Shown here piece by piece: positions 35,258-45,885 of a stretch of 64,000 bases of DNA. The stretch is from Burkholderiales bacterium Ga0077547 (GTDB lineage Bacteria > Pseudomonadota > Gammaproteobacteria > Burkholderiales > Burkholderiaceae_C). How positions within the stretch are numbered: position 1 is the stretch's first letter; the number at the start of each line of letters is the position of its first letter. Below the pieces are notes generated by a model. The model saw only the letters and a list, made by a program, of their open reading frames with translations, ran no database searches and was not told the DNA's origin. Both the position numbers and the translations under genes were made by a program. Where the stretch lies: positions 1-64,000 of the forward strand of contig LNEY01000027.1 in NCBI GenBank assembly GCA_001464195.1. Reading direction: 5' to 3'.

Positions 35258-38200
35258 ATGATGACCTATCTGTTGCGTGCGATCGGCCAGCTCCCGGTGG
35301 GGCGCAAGCTGCTGCTGATCTATCTGCTGGACCTGACGGCGGTGATCTATGTCTCCAGCATCCTGATCAACGAGAAGTACATCTCGATCGATTTCTCGCG
35401 CAAGGAGCTGGCAGGAAATGCCTACATCGCCGAGGTACGCGATGTGCTGGTGGCCCTGCCCACACCGCTGCCGCCGGTGCCCGCCAAGGCGGCCCTGACC
35501 GATCCGGCGCCTCGCCTCCATCTGGAGCGTGCCCAGTGGGAGCCGCGGATCGCGGCGCTGCGTGCGGCCGAATCGGCCCATGGCGACGGCATGAAGTCAG
35601 CCGATGTCAGTGCCGCCTTCATCGAGGCCTTGCAGTTGGCCATGAACAAGCCGACGTTCGATGCCGGCGATCTGGCCGCCACCATGGCCGCGGGCCGTGA
35701 ACTGGTGACCCGCATCGGCAACCAGTCGAATCTGATCCTCGACCCGGACCTCGACAGTTACTACACGATGTCGATCGTGCTGCTGCGTCTGGCCGAGCTG
35801 CAGGACGTGCTGGCGCTGGATGCCTACAAGGCCGTTGAACTGAGGCAGGCCAGCCCCGACCAGCACAACCGTCTGCAGACCGAATTGCTGATTCTTGAAG
35901 GTCGCCTGGATGCGGCCTTGTCCGGCACGGCATCAGACTACGCAGAAGCCCTGGCCGCAGGCACACCGGTTCTCAAGGCCGCCATCGATCCGACCCGGCA
36001 GAAGCTGTTCGATGCGGTTCAGGCTTTTCGTGAGGTGCAGAACGAGCTCGACAAGCACGACGTGGCGACGGCACGGTCCCTGATCGCACAAAGTCACGCC
36101 GAGGCGCGGGCCGCTTTGCATGAGACCTGGCAAGCCGCCACCGTGGGGCTGGACGGGGTCATCCAGGTGCGCGTCGACGGGCTGTTCACCCGCATGTGGA
36201 TCCACCTCGGCACCGCGGTGGCCTTGCTGATGCTGATCCTCAGCATCGTCTACTTCGTTGCGCGACAGATCGCGCTGCCGCTGCAACGGCTGGCGGGTGT
36301 GGCGGGGCGTGTCAGTGCCAGCGGCGATTACACCTTGCGCGCTTCGCACGACAGCCGCGACGAGATCGGCCAGCTGGTGAAAGCCTTCAACGGCATGCTG
36401 GGTGACCTGGACCGCGATCGCGCAGACCGCGAAGAGCTCGCCGCCTCGGCGCGCGCCGAAGAGGCGCAGCGTGCGCTGCTCGAATCGTTCCCGATGCCCT
36501 TGATCGTCACCTCGATTCCCGAGCACCGCGTCCTGCATGCCAACCAGCCGGCCCAGCCGTGGTTGCAGGATGCGAAGACCGACCCTTGGAGCCAGCGCCT
36601 CGAACCGCAGGCCCGCACACGCTTCTTCTCCCGCCTCAGCGACCAGGAGGCCGTCGACGGCTTCGAGGTGCAGTGGCAGTCGGGCGACAAGCGCCCGGGC
36701 GCTTCGCGCGGGCCGTGGGCGCTGCTGTCGGCACGCCGGCTGACATACCAGGGCCAGCCCGCGCTGCTCACGGTGTTCACGCCGATCGATCAGATCAAGC
36801 TGCTTGAGCAGCGGCTCAAGCTCTGGGCCAAGGTGTTCGAGGCTTCGTCCGAGAGCATCATCATCTTCGACGTCGAGCGCCGCATCCTGACCGCCAACAA
36901 GGCCTTCAGCCGCGATTCGGGCTGGGGGATCGAAGAGGTCGCCGGTCAGACGCCAGACTTTCTGTACTCGTCCCGTCACGACCCTGATTTCTACGAGACC
37001 CTGTGGCAATCGGCCATCATCCGCGGCATGTGGCAGGGCGAGGTCTGGCTCACGCGCAAATCTGGGGAGATGTACCCCACCTGGCTGATCGCCAACGCGG
37101 TGCGTGACAGCGATGGGCGCATCACCCACTTCGTCGCTGCCGGCGCTGACATCACCGAGCACAAGGCCAGCGAAGAGCGCATTCACCATCTGGCGCACCA
37201 TGATGTGCTGACCGATCTGCCGAACCGGTCGCTGTGCCTGGAGCGGCTGCGCATGGCGGTCGAGCAGGCAGGGCGCACCGGGGAACACGTCGGTGTGGTG
37301 TTCATCGATCTCGACCGTTTCAAGAACATCAACGACTCGATGGGCCACCACGTGGGCGATGCGCTGCTGCGTTCGGTGTCCAAGCGGCTGCTGTCAGCGG
37401 TGCGTGCGGGCGACACTGTCAGCCGTCTCGGGGGCGACGAGTTCGTCGTCGTGCTCAATGGGGTGAGCACGGTCGAAGAGATTGCCCGCATCGTCGATGA
37501 GCGCATGTTGCCGCTGGTGCGCGAGCCGCATGTGGTCGAAGGCGTGCAACTGCACATCTCATGCAGCGCCGGCATGGCGGTGTACCCACAGGACGGCCGC
37601 GACATCGACCATCTGATGCGCCATGCCGACGCGGCGATGTACCAGGCGAAGTCAGGCGGCCGTGACCACGCGCTGTTCTTCACGCCGGAGTTCCACGCGC
37701 AGGCGCAGGAACGGTTGGCCATCGAGAACGATTTGCGCGATGTGGTGGCCCGCGGCGAGCTGCTGCTGAATTACCAGCCGCGGATCGAAGCGGCCAGCGG
37801 GCGGGTCACCGGGATGGAGGCGCTGGTGCGCTGGCAGCGTCCCGACCAAGGCCTGGTGTCGCCGGCGATCTTCATTCCGATTGCGGAAGAGACCGGGCAG
37901 ATCGTGCCGATCGGCGCCTGGATCTTTGGCGAGGCCTGCCGCCAGCACGCCGTCTGGCGCGACGCAGGGTTGGGGAGCATCCCGATCTCGGTCAATGTCT
38001 CCGTGATCCAGTTGCGCGATCCGAGCTTGCCCACGCAACTGCGCGAAATGATGAACAAACATCGCGTCGATCCATCGATGATCGAGTTGGAGCTGACCGA
38101 AACCTTCCTGATGGAGAACGCAATCTTCACCGTGGACAGCCTGGAAAAGCTGAAGGAAATTGGTGTCTCGCTGTCGATCGACGACTTCGGCACCGGCTAT

Positions 38201-38554
38201 TCCAGCCTGAACTACCTGCATCAGTTCCCGATCGACAAGCTGAAGATCGACCAAAGCTTTGTGCGCGACATCCTCGACGACCCCACCGACTGGGCCATCA
38301 CCAAGGCGATCATCGGCCTGGGCCACACGCTGGGACTGCGGGTGGTGGCCGAGGGAGTCGAGCGCGATCAAGAGGCCGAGTGGCTGCGCGATGCCGGCTG
38401 CGATGAACTGCAGGGATTCCTGTTCAGCCGACCCATGGCGGCCGAAGCCGTTCAGGCCTGGCTCGTCGGCCGCTCGCTGGCGCCGACGCCTGCGCCGCAC
38501 GCACGCCTGAATTCACCCCCAGCACGGACGCGCGCGCTGGCCCGGATCGACTGA
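35258..38554 (+). CDS. Membrane GGDEF-EAL cyclic-di-GMP enzyme with HAMP and PAS
   Basis: Inner-membrane protein of 1098 residues that may both make and break cyclic di-GMP. A membrane segment near residues 14-32 and another near 308-330 enclose a periplasmic sensor domain of about 270 residues. HAMP and two PAS-like domains follow (the second starts around [16 protein letters not shown]). The GGDEF site [11 protein letters not shown] (about residue 726) is intact and has an RxxD inhibitory site five residues before it. The EAL domain starts GMEALVRWQ and keeps [26 protein letters not shown] and VAEGVE, so both activities look competent. It stands alone. Confidence 0.93.
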   Translation: MMTYLLRAIGQLPVGRKLLLIYLLDLTAVIYVSSILINEKYISIDFSRKELAGNAYIAEVRDVLVALPTPLPPVPAKAALTDPAPRLHLERAQWEPRIAALRAAESAHGDGMKSADVSAAFIEALQLAMNKPTFDAGDLAATMAAGRELVTRIGNQSNLILDPDLDSYYTMSIVLLRLAELQDVLALDAYKAVELRQASPDQHNRLQTELLILEGRLDAALSGTASDYAEALAAGTPVLKAAIDPTRQKLFDAVQAFREVQNELDKHDVATARSLIAQSHAEARAALHETWQAATVGLDGVIQVRVDGLFTRMWIHLGTAVALLMLILSIVYFVARQIALPLQRLAGVAGRVSASGDYTLRASHDSRDEIGQLVKAFNGMLGDLDRDRADREELAASARAEEAQRALLESFPMPLIVTSIPEHRVLHANQPAQPWLQDAKTDPWSQRLEPQARTRFFSRLSDQEAVDGFEVQWQSGDKRPGASRGPWALLSARRLTYQGQPALLTVFTPIDQIKLLEQRLKLWAKVFEASSESIIIFDVERRILTANKAFSRDSGWGIEEVAGQTPDFLYSSRHDPDFYETLWQSAIIRGMWQGEVWLTRKSGEMYPTWLIANAVRDSDGRITHFVAAGADITEHKASEERIHHLAHHDVLTDLPNRSLCLERLRMAVEQAGRTGEHVGVVFIDLDRFKNINDSMGHHVGDALLRSVSKRLLSAVRAGDTVSRLGGDEFVVVLNGVSTVEEIARIVDERMLPLVREPHVVEGVQLHISCSAGMAVYPQDGRDIDHLMRHADAAMYQAKSGGRDHALFFTPEFHAQAQERLAIENDLRDVVARGELLLNYQPRIEAASGRVTGMEALVRWQRPDQGLVSPAIFIPIAEETGQIVPIGAWIFGEACRQHAVWRDAGLGSIPISVNVSVIQLRDPSLPTQLREMMNKHRVDPSMIELELTETFLMENAIFTVDSLEKLKEIGVSLSIDDFGTGYSSLNYLHQFPIDKLKIDQSFVRDILDDPTDWAITKAIIGLGHTLGLRVVAEGVERDQEAEWLRDAGCDELQGFLFSRPMAAEAVQAWLVGRSLAPTPAPHARLNSPPARTRALARID

Positions 38555-38611
38555 GCGCACGGCCAAGTTTCGACGGGCTTCTACACTGCGCGCTTTGCGC
38601 AGGAGCAAGCC

Positions 38612-39193
38612 ATGTCGATGCTGGTGGCCGGTCTGTTGATCTTTCTCGGCGTGCACTCCACGTCGATCTTCGCGCCCGCTTGGCGCAACGCGCAATTGGC
38701 CACGCGCGGTGAGGCCGTGTGGAAGGGCGCCTACGCCCTGTTGTCGCTCATCGGATTCGCACTGATCGTGTACGGCTACGGTGTCGCCCGCGGCAACCCG
38801 GTCGTGCTGTATGAGCCCCCTGCGTTTTTGCGGCATGTCGCCTGGACGTTGATGCTTCCGGTGTTCACGCTGCTGCTCGCCTCCAAGCTGCCCGGCCGCA
38901 TTTCCGCGGTGACCAAACACCCGATGCTGCTCGCGGTCAAGCTGTGGGCGCTGGCGCACCTGCTGGCCAACGGCACCTTGGCCTCGACACTGCTGTTCGG
39001 TTCCTTCCTCGCCTGGGCGGTGGTCGACCGGATTTCGCTCAAGCGACGCCCGATCGCGCCAGCCACCGGCGCTCCGGTCACCGTGCCACCGGGCCGTTTC
39101 AATGACGTGGTGGCGATCGTGGCAGGACTGGGTTTATACGCAGCCTTCCTCGGTGTGCTGCACCTGTGGCTGATCGGCGTGTCTCCGCGCTGA
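38612..39193 (+). CDS. NnrU-family membrane protein
   Basis: Polytopic inner-membrane protein of 193 residues with about five membrane segments. The family pattern is seen in LLIFLGVHSTSIFAPAWR, the conserved GVARGNPVVLYEPPAFLRH loop, and KHPMLLAVKLWALAHLLANG with its His residues. NnrU was named for a gene near nitric-oxide reductase in alphaproteobacteria and is related to heme-linked isoprenoid modification proteins, but its reaction is uncertain. No nitrogen-oxide gene lies near. It ends just before an AT-rich region that leads into the dcw cluster. Confidence 0.85.
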   Translation: MSMLVAGLLIFLGVHSTSIFAPAWRNAQLATRGEAVWKGAYALLSLIGFALIVYGYGVARGNPVVLYEPPAFLRHVAWTLMLPVFTLLLASKLPGRISAVTKHPMLLAVKLWALAHLLANGTLASTLLFGSFLAWAVVDRISLKRRPIAPATGAPVTVPPGRFNDVVAIVAGLGLYAAFLGVLHLWLIGVSPR

Positions 39194-39343
39194 ATAGCCA
39201 CTTTTCAGGTGATCTGAGCATCACTTCTCAGGCATCACTTTCAAAGGCATCTTCAACTGCTTGTTTTTGAAGGAATTTTCGCTTTCTGATTTTAAGAATA
39301 ACTGCTAAGTCGTTGATTTGATTGGATTTATTTTGTATCCGCG

Positions 39344-39373
39344 TTGACCCAGGCGGACGCGATGCGCTACAGT
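39344..39373 (+). promoter_or_regulatory. Promoter of the dcw cluster
   Basis: TTGACC (39344-39349) and TACAGT (39368-39373) with an 18-base spacer fit a sigma-70 promoter about 40 bases before mraZ. It follows an AT-rich stretch 39194-39340 that stands out in this GC-rich DNA. Confidence 0.55.
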
Positions 39374-39416
39374 GGAAGTTGGTGCATTTTTCTGGGTTTT
39401 TGTGGCAAATCTGGTG
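39373..39416 (+). promoter_or_regulatory. Candidate MraZ boxes
   Basis: TGG triplets begin at 39373, 39393, 39403 and 39412, about one helical turn apart (TGGAA, TGGGT, TGGCA, TGGTG). MraZ is known in E. coli to bind TGGGN repeats with a 10-base period in its own promoter, so these may be the autoregulatory sites. The match is loose. Confidence 0.4.
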
Positions 39417-39842
39417 TTTCAGGGACCTGCGGCGCTGACCTTGGATACCAAGGGCCGGCTCACCATGCCTGCGCGCCACCTGACCGTGTTGCGAGAGATG
39501 GGGTTGAGCCAGCTCACCATCACCAAGCACCCCGACGGTCCGCTGATGGTGTTCCCGCGTCCAACCTGGGATCAGTTCCGCGACCGCATCAATGCCCTGC
39601 CGATGGAGGCCGTGCGCTGGAAGCGGGTCTTTCTGGGCAATGCGATGGACGTCGAGATCGACGCCTCGTCGCGTGTGCTGATCGCGCCCGAGCTGCGCAA
39701 ATCGGCGGGCCTGGATCGCGAGGTGATGCTGATCGGCATGGGCAGCCACCTGGAGCTGTGGGATGCGGCGCGTCACGCCGCCCACGAGGCCGAAGTGGTC
39801 CAAGGCGAGATGCCGGACTCGCTCAAGGGCTTCACGTTCTGA
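39414..39842 (+). CDS. mraZ: Transcriptional regulator MraZ
   Basis: DNA-binding protein of 142 residues at the head of the division and wall cluster, which it represses. It has two AbrB-like SpoVT halves: [16 protein letters not shown] with the DxxGR motif in the first, and [16 protein letters not shown] in the second. Usual length is about 145-150. The family starts M-F-x-G, and here [11 protein letters not shown] begins at a GTG at 39414; a GTG at 39402, four codons upstream, is the alternative. No strong Shine-Dalgarno is seen for either. The rsmH gene begins 8 bases after its stop. Confidence 0.92.
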   Translation: MFQGPAALTLDTKGRLTMPARHLTVLREMGLSQLTITKHPDGPLMVFPRPTWDQFRDRINALPMEAVRWKRVFLGNAMDVEIDASSRVLIAPELRKSAGLDREVMLIGMGSHLELWDAARHAAHEAEVVQGEMPDSLKGFTF

Positions 39843-39850
39843 CCGCGCTC

Positions 39851-40861
39851 GTGGTGAACGCCGTCGCCGCACCTGTACACACCACTGTCCTGCTGGGTGA
39901 GGCCGTCGATGCCTTGCTGGGAGGTGTGGGGGACGACGCCGATGGCGATGCAAGCCCGCTGAGCGGCACCTATGTCGATGGCACCTTCGGACGCGGCGGG
40001 CACACCCGCGCGCTGCTTCAACGCCTGAGCGCGCAGGGCCGGGTGATCGCCATCGATCGCGATCCGCAGGCCGTCGCCGCAGCGGCGGCAGATCCGCAGC
40101 TTGCCGACCCGAGGTTCTCCATCCACCACACCAGCTTCGGTCAACTGGTGCCCACCTTGGCCGCGGCCGGGGTGACGCGCATCGACGGCCTGCTGCTCGA
40201 CCTGGGCGTGTCCTCGCCGCAGATCGACACGCCCGAGCGCGGCTTCAGTTTTCGCTTCGACGGCCCGCTGGACATGCGGATGGACACAACCCGGGGCGAA
40301 AGTGCCGCGGACTTTCTGGCCCGCGCCGACGAGCGCCACATTGCGGAGGTGATTCGTGACTATGGGGAAGAACGGTTTGCTGTACAGGTTGCAAAGGCGC
40401 TTGTTGCTCGGCGCGAAAGCGGGAGCCCAGTTCGAACCACAAGGGAGCTTTCCGAAGTCGTGGCTGGTGCGGTCAAAACCCGCGAGCCGGGCCAGAACCC
40501 TGCAACGCGCACATTTCAAGCGCTTCGGATTTTTGTCAACGCCGAGCTTGAGGAGCTCGAACAAGGCCTGAACGCGGCCCTGGAATTGCTGGCGCCTGGC
40601 GGGCGGCTGGTGGTGATCAGCTTTCACTCGCTCGAAGACCGCATCGTCAAAACCTTCATCGCCCGCGAGAGCAAGCCGGTGTTCGATCGCCGTGCACCGT
40701 TCGCACCCGAAGTGCCGATGCGTCTGAAAGCGCTGGGTCGTGTCAAACCCGGCGAGACCGAACTGCGAGCCAATCCGCGTGCGCGCTCGGCGGTGATGCG
40801 TGTGGCTGAGCGCACCGACGCGCCGGCGCCGTCCATGCTGTTGACCGGGGGCAGGCGATGA
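39851..40861 (+). CDS. rsmH: 16S rRNA (cytosine-1402-N4)-methyltransferase
   Basis: Methylates C1402 of 16S rRNA with S-adenosylmethionine. It has 336 residues. The opening [18 protein letters not shown] motif [23 protein letters not shown] and [31 protein letters not shown] are family hallmarks, and [12 protein letters not shown] is near the end. A GTG at 39851 or the next codon (39854) is the likely start, right after mraZ; the frame stays open far upstream across mraZ but without homology. An insertion of about 15 residues ([16 protein letters not shown]) sits near the N-terminus. It overlaps ftsL by ATGA. Confidence 0.93.
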   Translation: MVNAVAAPVHTTVLLGEAVDALLGGVGDDADGDASPLSGTYVDGTFGRGGHTRALLQRLSAQGRVIAIDRDPQAVAAAAADPQLADPRFSIHHTSFGQLVPTLAAAGVTRIDGLLLDLGVSSPQIDTPERGFSFRFDGPLDMRMDTTRGESAADFLARADERHIAEVIRDYGEERFAVQVAKALVARRESGSPVRTTRELSEVVAGAVKTREPGQNPATRTFQALRIFVNAELEELEQGLNAALELLAPGGRLVVISFHSLEDRIVKTFIARESKPVFDRRAPFAPEVPMRLKALGRVKPGETELRANPRARSAVMRVAERTDAPAPSMLLTGGRR

Positions 40862-41151
40862 CCCGTGTGAATCTGATCCTGCTGTTGGCGCTGCTGATCA
40901 GCAGCATCTACCTGGTGCGGGTGTCTTACGACGAGCGGCGTCTGTATGCCGCGCTCGATCGCGCGCGCACCGAGCAGCGTCAGCTGGAAACCGAGCATGG
41001 CCGGCTGCAGGCCGAACACCAGGCCCAGGCCACGCCGACGCGCATTGACAAGACCGCACGCGACAAGCTGCGCATGGTGCCTGCCACCTCGGCCATCATG
41101 AAACAGGTGGTCGTTTCAGCGGCGCCTACCGCCTCGCAAGGACGGCCATGA
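40858..41151 (+). CDS. ftsL: Cell division protein FtsL
   Basis: Small bitopic division protein of 97 residues that binds FtsB and FtsQ at the septum. A membrane segment near the N-terminus ([18 protein letters not shown]) is followed by a periplasmic coiled coil ([26 protein letters not shown]). Sequence conservation is low in this family, so the call rests on shape and on its place between rsmH and ftsI. It overlaps both neighbours by ATGA (40858-40861 and 41148-41151). Confidence 0.9.
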   Translation: MTRVNLILLLALLISSIYLVRVSYDERRLYAALDRARTEQRQLETEHGRLQAEHQAQATPTRIDKTARDKLRMVPATSAIMKQVVVSAAPTASQGRP

Positions 41152-42950
41152 ACAACGGCCGACGCCCAGAGCGCGCCACGACCCGGCCTGCCGCCGGTGC
41201 GCGCAGCCTGAACTACGCCAGCAGCCCGCTGCTCGCGTCACGCACGCCGGCTTCGCGCTCCAAGCTGCTGGTGGCGCTGGTCGGACTGGGATTTCTGGTG
41301 CTGCTGGGCCGTGCCGTGTATGTGCAGGCGATTGGCACCGATTTCTACCAGAGGCAGGGTGAGATCCGCTATGCCCGCACGCTGGACCTGTCTGCCAGCC
41401 GTGGCCGCATCCTCGACCGCAACGGACAGCTGATGGCGGCCAGCGTGCCGGCCCCGTCGCTCTGGGCGATCCCGAAGGACTTCAAGGCGACGCCGTCCGA
41501 GCGCGCCCGTCTGGCCCGCCTGCTCGGAATGACCTCCCGGCAACTGGAGGATCGCCTGGGTGACAGCACCAATTTCGTCTGGCTGCGACGACAGGTCGAT
41601 GACGCCGTGGCCAAGGACGTGCTGGCACTTGGGCTGCCCGGGATTCATCAGGTGCGGGAGTTCCGCCGCAAGTACCCCGAAGGCGAGGCCGCTGCCCATG
41701 TGGTCGGGTTCACCAACGTCGAGGACCGCGGACAAGAGGGCATCGAGCTCGCCTACCAGAAGGACCTCGTGGGACGCAACGGCAGCCGGCGCGTCATCAA
41801 GGACCGCATCGGCCGGGTCGTCGAGGACATCGGCGACAGCGTGGCGCCGGTCGATGGGCGCGACATCCAGTTGTCGATCGACTCGAAGCTGCAGTACTAC
41901 GCCTACCGGCGGCTGCGCGAGGCCGTGGTCGAGAACAAGGCCAAGGCGGGCAGCGTCGTGGTGCTCGACGCGCAATCGGGCGAGGTGCTGGCTTTGGCCA
42001 ATTACCCGAGTTACGCGCCCTCGGACCGCCGCAATCTGAGTGGCAACCAGCTGCGCAACCGCGCGCTGACCGACACCTTCGAGCCCGGTTCGACCGTCAA
42101 GCCACTGATTGCCGCGTGGGCGTTGGAGACGGGCCGCGTCAAGGCCGACACCGTCATCCACACCGCGCCGGGCCACATGTCACTCGGTCCGTTCATCGTG
42201 CGCGATACGCACCCGCGCGGCGACATGACGGTGTCCGAGGTCATCCAGAAGTCCAGCAACATCGGCGCCATCCGCATGGGCTTGATGTTCCCATCGCGCG
42301 AGATGTGGGAGCTGTATGCGAGCGTCGGGTTCGGGCAGAAGCCGCAGATCGGATTCCCGGGAGTCGTCGGTGGGCGTCTGAAATCGCAGAAGCAGCTCGA
42401 CGAAATCACTCGGGCGACGATGAGCTACGGCTACGGTCTGTCGGCGTCGCTGTTCCAGATCGCGCATGCCTACACCGTGTTCGCGCATGACGGCGAGTTC
42501 ATTCCCGTCACGCTCCTCAAGAGCGACAACCCGGCAGGTGCGGCGCGGGTCGGCGGCGTGCGCGTGATCTCCCCTCAGACCGCCCAGACGGTGCGGCAGA
42601 TGCTGAGCATGGTCACGGGGCCCGGCGGCACCGCACCGAAGGCGCAAACACCCGGCTACTCGGTCGGTGGCAAATCGGGCACCGCCTATGCACACGAAGG
42701 CAAGGGCTACGACACGAAAAGGTACCGATCGTGGTTCGTCGGACTCTCGCCGATCAAGGATCCTCGCATCATCGTCGCGGTGATGGTGGATGAGCCGACC
42801 GCTGGCAAGTGGTACGGCGGCGAAGTGGCCGCGCCAGTGTTCAGCGATCTGGTGCAGCACACGTTGCGCATGCTCGGCGTGCCGCCTGACCTCGACGTCA
42901 AGACGCAGATCGTGGCGCGCAATGCGCCTGCCGAGGACGAGAGCTTCTGA
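41148..42950 (+). CDS. ftsI: Septal peptidoglycan transpeptidase FtsI (PBP3)
   Basis: Cross-links new peptidoglycan at the septum; a class B penicillin-binding protein of 600 residues. One membrane anchor (about residues 38-58) leads to the dimerisation domain (SRGRILDRNGQLMAASVPAPSLWAIP). The transpeptidase motifs are SxxK in PGSTVKPLIAA, SxN in KSSNIGAIRMG, and KTG-box KSGTA in VGGKSGTAYA. It partners with FtsW, encoded seven genes downstream in the cluster. Its stop shares one base with the murE start (TGATG). Confidence 0.95.
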   Translation: MNNGRRPERATTRPAAGARSLNYASSPLLASRTPASRSKLLVALVGLGFLVLLGRAVYVQAIGTDFYQRQGEIRYARTLDLSASRGRILDRNGQLMAASVPAPSLWAIPKDFKATPSERARLARLLGMTSRQLEDRLGDSTNFVWLRRQVDDAVAKDVLALGLPGIHQVREFRRKYPEGEAAAHVVGFTNVEDRGQEGIELAYQKDLVGRNGSRRVIKDRIGRVVEDIGDSVAPVDGRDIQLSIDSKLQYYAYRRLREAVVENKAKAGSVVVLDAQSGEVLALANYPSYAPSDRRNLSGNQLRNRALTDTFEPGSTVKPLIAAWALETGRVKADTVIHTAPGHMSLGPFIVRDTHPRGDMTVSEVIQKSSNIGAIRMGLMFPSREMWELYASVGFGQKPQIGFPGVVGGRLKSQKQLDEITRATMSYGYGLSASLFQIAHAYTVFAHDGEFIPVTLLKSDNPAGAARVGGVRVISPQTAQTVRQMLSMVTGPGGTAPKAQTPGYSVGGKSGTAYAHEGKGYDTKRYRSWFVGLSPIKDPRIIVAVMVDEPTAGKWYGGEVAAPVFSDLVQHTLRMLGVPPDLDVKTQIVARNAPAEDESF

Positions 42951-44491
42951 TGGCGCTGCAGCAACTCGGCTCGGTTCCTGCGGCGCTGTCCTGGCTGGTG
43001 CGCCGAGGTGCGCGCGGTCTGGTGACCGACAGCCGGCGGCTCGAGCCAGGCGATGCCTTCATCGCCTGGCCTGGGCTGGTCCATGATGGCCGGCAGCATG
43101 TGCGACCGGCGCTGGCAGCCGGCGCGGCCGCCTGCGTGATCGAGGCCGACGGCGCAGAGGCGATGGGCTTCGATGATCTGCGCATCGCGGCGATGGACGG
43201 ACTGAAAGCCAATGCCGGCCCGCTGGCCAGTGCGTTCTTTGGCGTGCCGAGTGAGCGGCTGTCGGTGATCGCGATCACCGGCACCAATGGCAAGACCTCC
43301 ACTGCGTGGTGGACGGCGCAGGCCTTGTCCGCACTCGGACGACGCTGCGGAATCATCGGCACGCTGGGGGTGGGCACGGTACCGGACCGTGCGAGTGCTG
43401 ACACCGCAGCGGCGCTGGTGCCCACGGGCCTGACCACGCCGGACCCGGTCACGTTGCAGCGCGCCTTCAAGCGATTCGCCGATGAGGGATTCGCCGCCTG
43501 CGCGATCGAAGCCTCCTCGATCGGTCTGGTCGAAGAGCGTCTGTCGGGCACGCACATCGACGTGGCGGTCTTCACCAACTTCACCCAGGACCACCTCGAC
43601 TTTCACGGCTCAATGGAGGCCTACTGGCAGGCCAAAGCCGAGTTGTTCAACTGGCCGGGGCTGCGGGTCGCGGTGCTGAATGTCGACGATGCGCGCGGGC
43701 AGCTGCTGCAAAACACACTCGCCGGCACCGCGATCGATCTCTGGACCTGCTCGGCGGCGCCCTCGGCCACGGCACGACTCAGCGCCCGAGACATCCGCTA
43801 CACCGACACCGGCCTCGCGTTCGAACTCGCCGAAGCCGGTGCGCCGTCGGTGTCGCTGCGCAGCGGCCTGATGGGTGACTACAACGTCTCGAATCTGCTG
43901 GCCGTGATCGCGACCTTGCGCGCGCTTGGCGTCACGCTCGCTCATGCGGCGCGTGCCTGCGAGTTGCTGACGGCGGCACCTGGGCGCATGCAGCGCGTCG
44001 TCACCGACCCGGCGGGTGGAACCCCACAGCCCGAGGTGTTGGTCGACTACGCCCACACGCCGGACGCGCTCGAGAAAGCGCTGCGCGCGCTTCAGCCCCT
44101 GGCCGCCGCGCGCGGCGGTGCGCTGTGGTGTGTGTTCGGCTGCGGTGGCAACCGCGATTCGAGCAAGCGACCGCTGATGGGTGCGGTGGCACAGCGCCAT
44201 GCGCAGCGAACGGTCGTCACCAGTGACAACCCGCGCGATGAGGCCCCGGGCCGGATCCTCACCGAGGTTGTTGCGGGCATGAGTGAGAGTCCCATGCCTC
44301 AGGTCATCGAAGACCGTCGCGAGGCCATCACCTGCGCCGTGAAGCAGGCGCAGCCTAGCGATGTGGTGCTGATCGCCGGCAAGGGCCATGAGGACTACCA
44401 GGAGATTGCCGGCGTCCGGCATCCGTTCGATGACGTCGTCGAAGCCCGTGCGGCCTTGCGGGCGCGCGCAGGTGCGGGAGTCGCGGCATGA
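42950..44491 (+). CDS. murE: UDP-MurNAc-L-Ala-D-Glu:meso-diaminopimelate ligase
   Basis: Adds the third residue of the peptidoglycan stem peptide in the cytoplasm with ATP. It has 513 residues. The P-loop is [13 protein letters not shown] (about residue 107), the Mg/ATP region IEASSIGL, and the tail VLVDYAHTPDALEKALRAL with FGCGGNRDSSKRPLMG. The DNPRDE motif near residue 425 is the meso-diaminopimelate selectivity signature (D-N-P-R in Gram-negative MurE). It overlaps murF by ATGA. Confidence 0.95.
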   Translation: MALQQLGSVPAALSWLVRRGARGLVTDSRRLEPGDAFIAWPGLVHDGRQHVRPALAAGAAACVIEADGAEAMGFDDLRIAAMDGLKANAGPLASAFFGVPSERLSVIAITGTNGKTSTAWWTAQALSALGRRCGIIGTLGVGTVPDRASADTAAALVPTGLTTPDPVTLQRAFKRFADEGFAACAIEASSIGLVEERLSGTHIDVAVFTNFTQDHLDFHGSMEAYWQAKAELFNWPGLRVAVLNVDDARGQLLQNTLAGTAIDLWTCSAAPSATARLSARDIRYTDTGLAFELAEAGAPSVSLRSGLMGDYNVSNLLAVIATLRALGVTLAHAARACELLTAAPGRMQRVVTDPAGGTPQPEVLVDYAHTPDALEKALRALQPLAAARGGALWCVFGCGGNRDSSKRPLMGAVAQRHAQRTVVTSDNPRDEAPGRILTEVVAGMSESPMPQVIEDRREAITCAVKQAQPSDVVLIAGKGHEDYQEIAGVRHPFDDVVEARAALRARAGAGVAA

Positions 44492-45885
44492 TGACGCTGG
44501 CGCAGGCTCACGCGCTGCTGCCGGGCTCGCGCCTGGTCGGTGAAGCCGCCACGTTGGTGCTGCGGGTGCACAGCGACACCCGCAGCCTGCGTGCCGGCGA
44601 TCTATTCGTCGCGTTGCGCGGGGAACGTTTCGATGCACACGATTTCCTGACCCAGGCTCGGGCCTCCGGCGCGGTCGCTGCACTGGCCGAGCACGGCCTG
44701 GCCGCAGCAGGTCTGCCAGGGCTGGAAGTCGCCGATACGCGGGCGGCGCTCGGCACCCTGGCGGCGGGCTGGCGCCGTGGCATCGAGCTGCCGCTGATCG
44801 CGGTCACCGGCAGCAACGGCAAGACCACGGTGACGCAGATGATCGCGTCCATTCTGCGTGCCTGGCAGGGCGAGGGTGCGTTCTCGACCGAAGGCAACTT
44901 CAACAACGACATCGGTGTGCCGCTGACCTTGCTGCGCCTTCGACCGGGCCAGCACCGCGCCGCGGTGGTCGAGCTCGGCATGAACCACCCGGGCGAGATT
45001 GCACAGCTGGCCGCCATGGCGGCGCCCACTGTCGCGCTGGTCAACAACGCGCAGCGCGAGCACCAGGAATTCATGGCCGGCGTCGAGGCGGTGGCCCGCG
45101 AGAACGGCAGCGTGATCGAGTCACTGGCAGCCGATGGTGTGGCGGTGTTCCCGGCTGATGAAGTTCATACACCGCTGTGGCGCACACTGGCTGGAGAACG
45201 CCGCGTCATGACCTTCGCGCTGAGCGCAGAAGGGGCCGCTGACGTCACCGCCCAGGCCCGGTGGGCGGGCGACCACTGGACGGTGGCGCTGTGCACACCG
45301 GCCGGAGACACGACCCTGGCACTGCACATCGCGGGGCAGCACAACGTCAAGAACGCGCTGGCCGCCGCCGCCTGCGCACTGGCGGCCGGCTGCCCGCTGG
45401 CAGCGATCGCGCGTGGCCTGGAGGCCTTCACTGCGGTGAAGGGGCGTTCGCAGGCCAGCAGCTTCGAGCGCGGTGGTCAGCGTGTCACCCTGGTCGACGA
45501 CAGTTACAACGCCAACCCCGACTCGGTGCGCGCAGCCATCGAGGTGCTGGCCGGGCTGCCGGCACCTCGCTGGCTGGTGCTCGGTGACATGGGCGAGGTC
45601 GGCGACCAGGGACCTGAGTTTCACCGTGAAGTGGGCGCCTGTGCACGCAGCGCGGGCATTGACTCGCTGTGGACGGCCGGGCCCTTGTGCGCACACGCAG
45701 CCTCGGCCTATGGTGCCTCGGCGCGTCACTTCGAATCGGTCGAGGCCTTGCTGGCTGCATTGCCAGAAGCCCCGTCGGCCGCTTCGGTGCTGGTCAAGGG
45801 CTCGCGCTTCATGAAGATGGAGCGCGTGGTCGCTGCATTCAAGTCTGCGACTGCCGCACCGGTGGAGGGCGCTCATGCTGCTTAG
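44488..45885 (+). CDS. murF: UDP-MurNAc-tripeptide:D-Ala-D-Ala ligase
   Basis: Completes the UDP-MurNAc pentapeptide by adding D-Ala-D-Ala with ATP. It has 465 residues. The P-loop is [13 protein letters not shown], followed by [42 protein letters not shown] and [16 protein letters not shown], all Mur-ligase landmarks specific to MurF. The end FMKMERVV is also typical. It overlaps murE by 4 bases and mraY by 11 bases, suggesting coupled translation. Confidence 0.95.
   Translation: MMTLAQAHALLPGSRLVGEAATLVLRVHSDTRSLRAGDLFVALRGERFDAHDFLTQARASGAVAALAEHGLAAAGLPGLEVADTRAALGTLAAGWRRGIELPLIAVTGSNGKTTVTQMIASILRAWQGEGAFSTEGNFNNDIGVPLTLLRLRPGQHRAAVVELGMNHPGEIAQLAAMAAPTVALVNNAQREHQEFMAGVEAVARENGSVIESLAADGVAVFPADEVHTPLWRTLAGERRVMTFALSAEGAADVTAQARWAGDHWTVALCTPAGDTTLALHIAGQHNVKNALAAAACALAAGCPLAAIARGLEAFTAVKGRSQASSFERGGQRVTLVDDSYNANPDSVRAAIEVLAGLPAPRWLVLGDMGEVGDQGPEFHREVGACARSAGIDSLWTAGPLCAHAASAYGASARHFESVEALLAALPEAPSAASVLVKGSRFMKMERVVAAFKSATAAPVEGAHAA

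Noticed and set aside
39344..39850. N-terminal extension of rsmH across mraZ
   Set aside because: Family sequence begins at the GTG near 39851; the extension is mraZ read out of frame.
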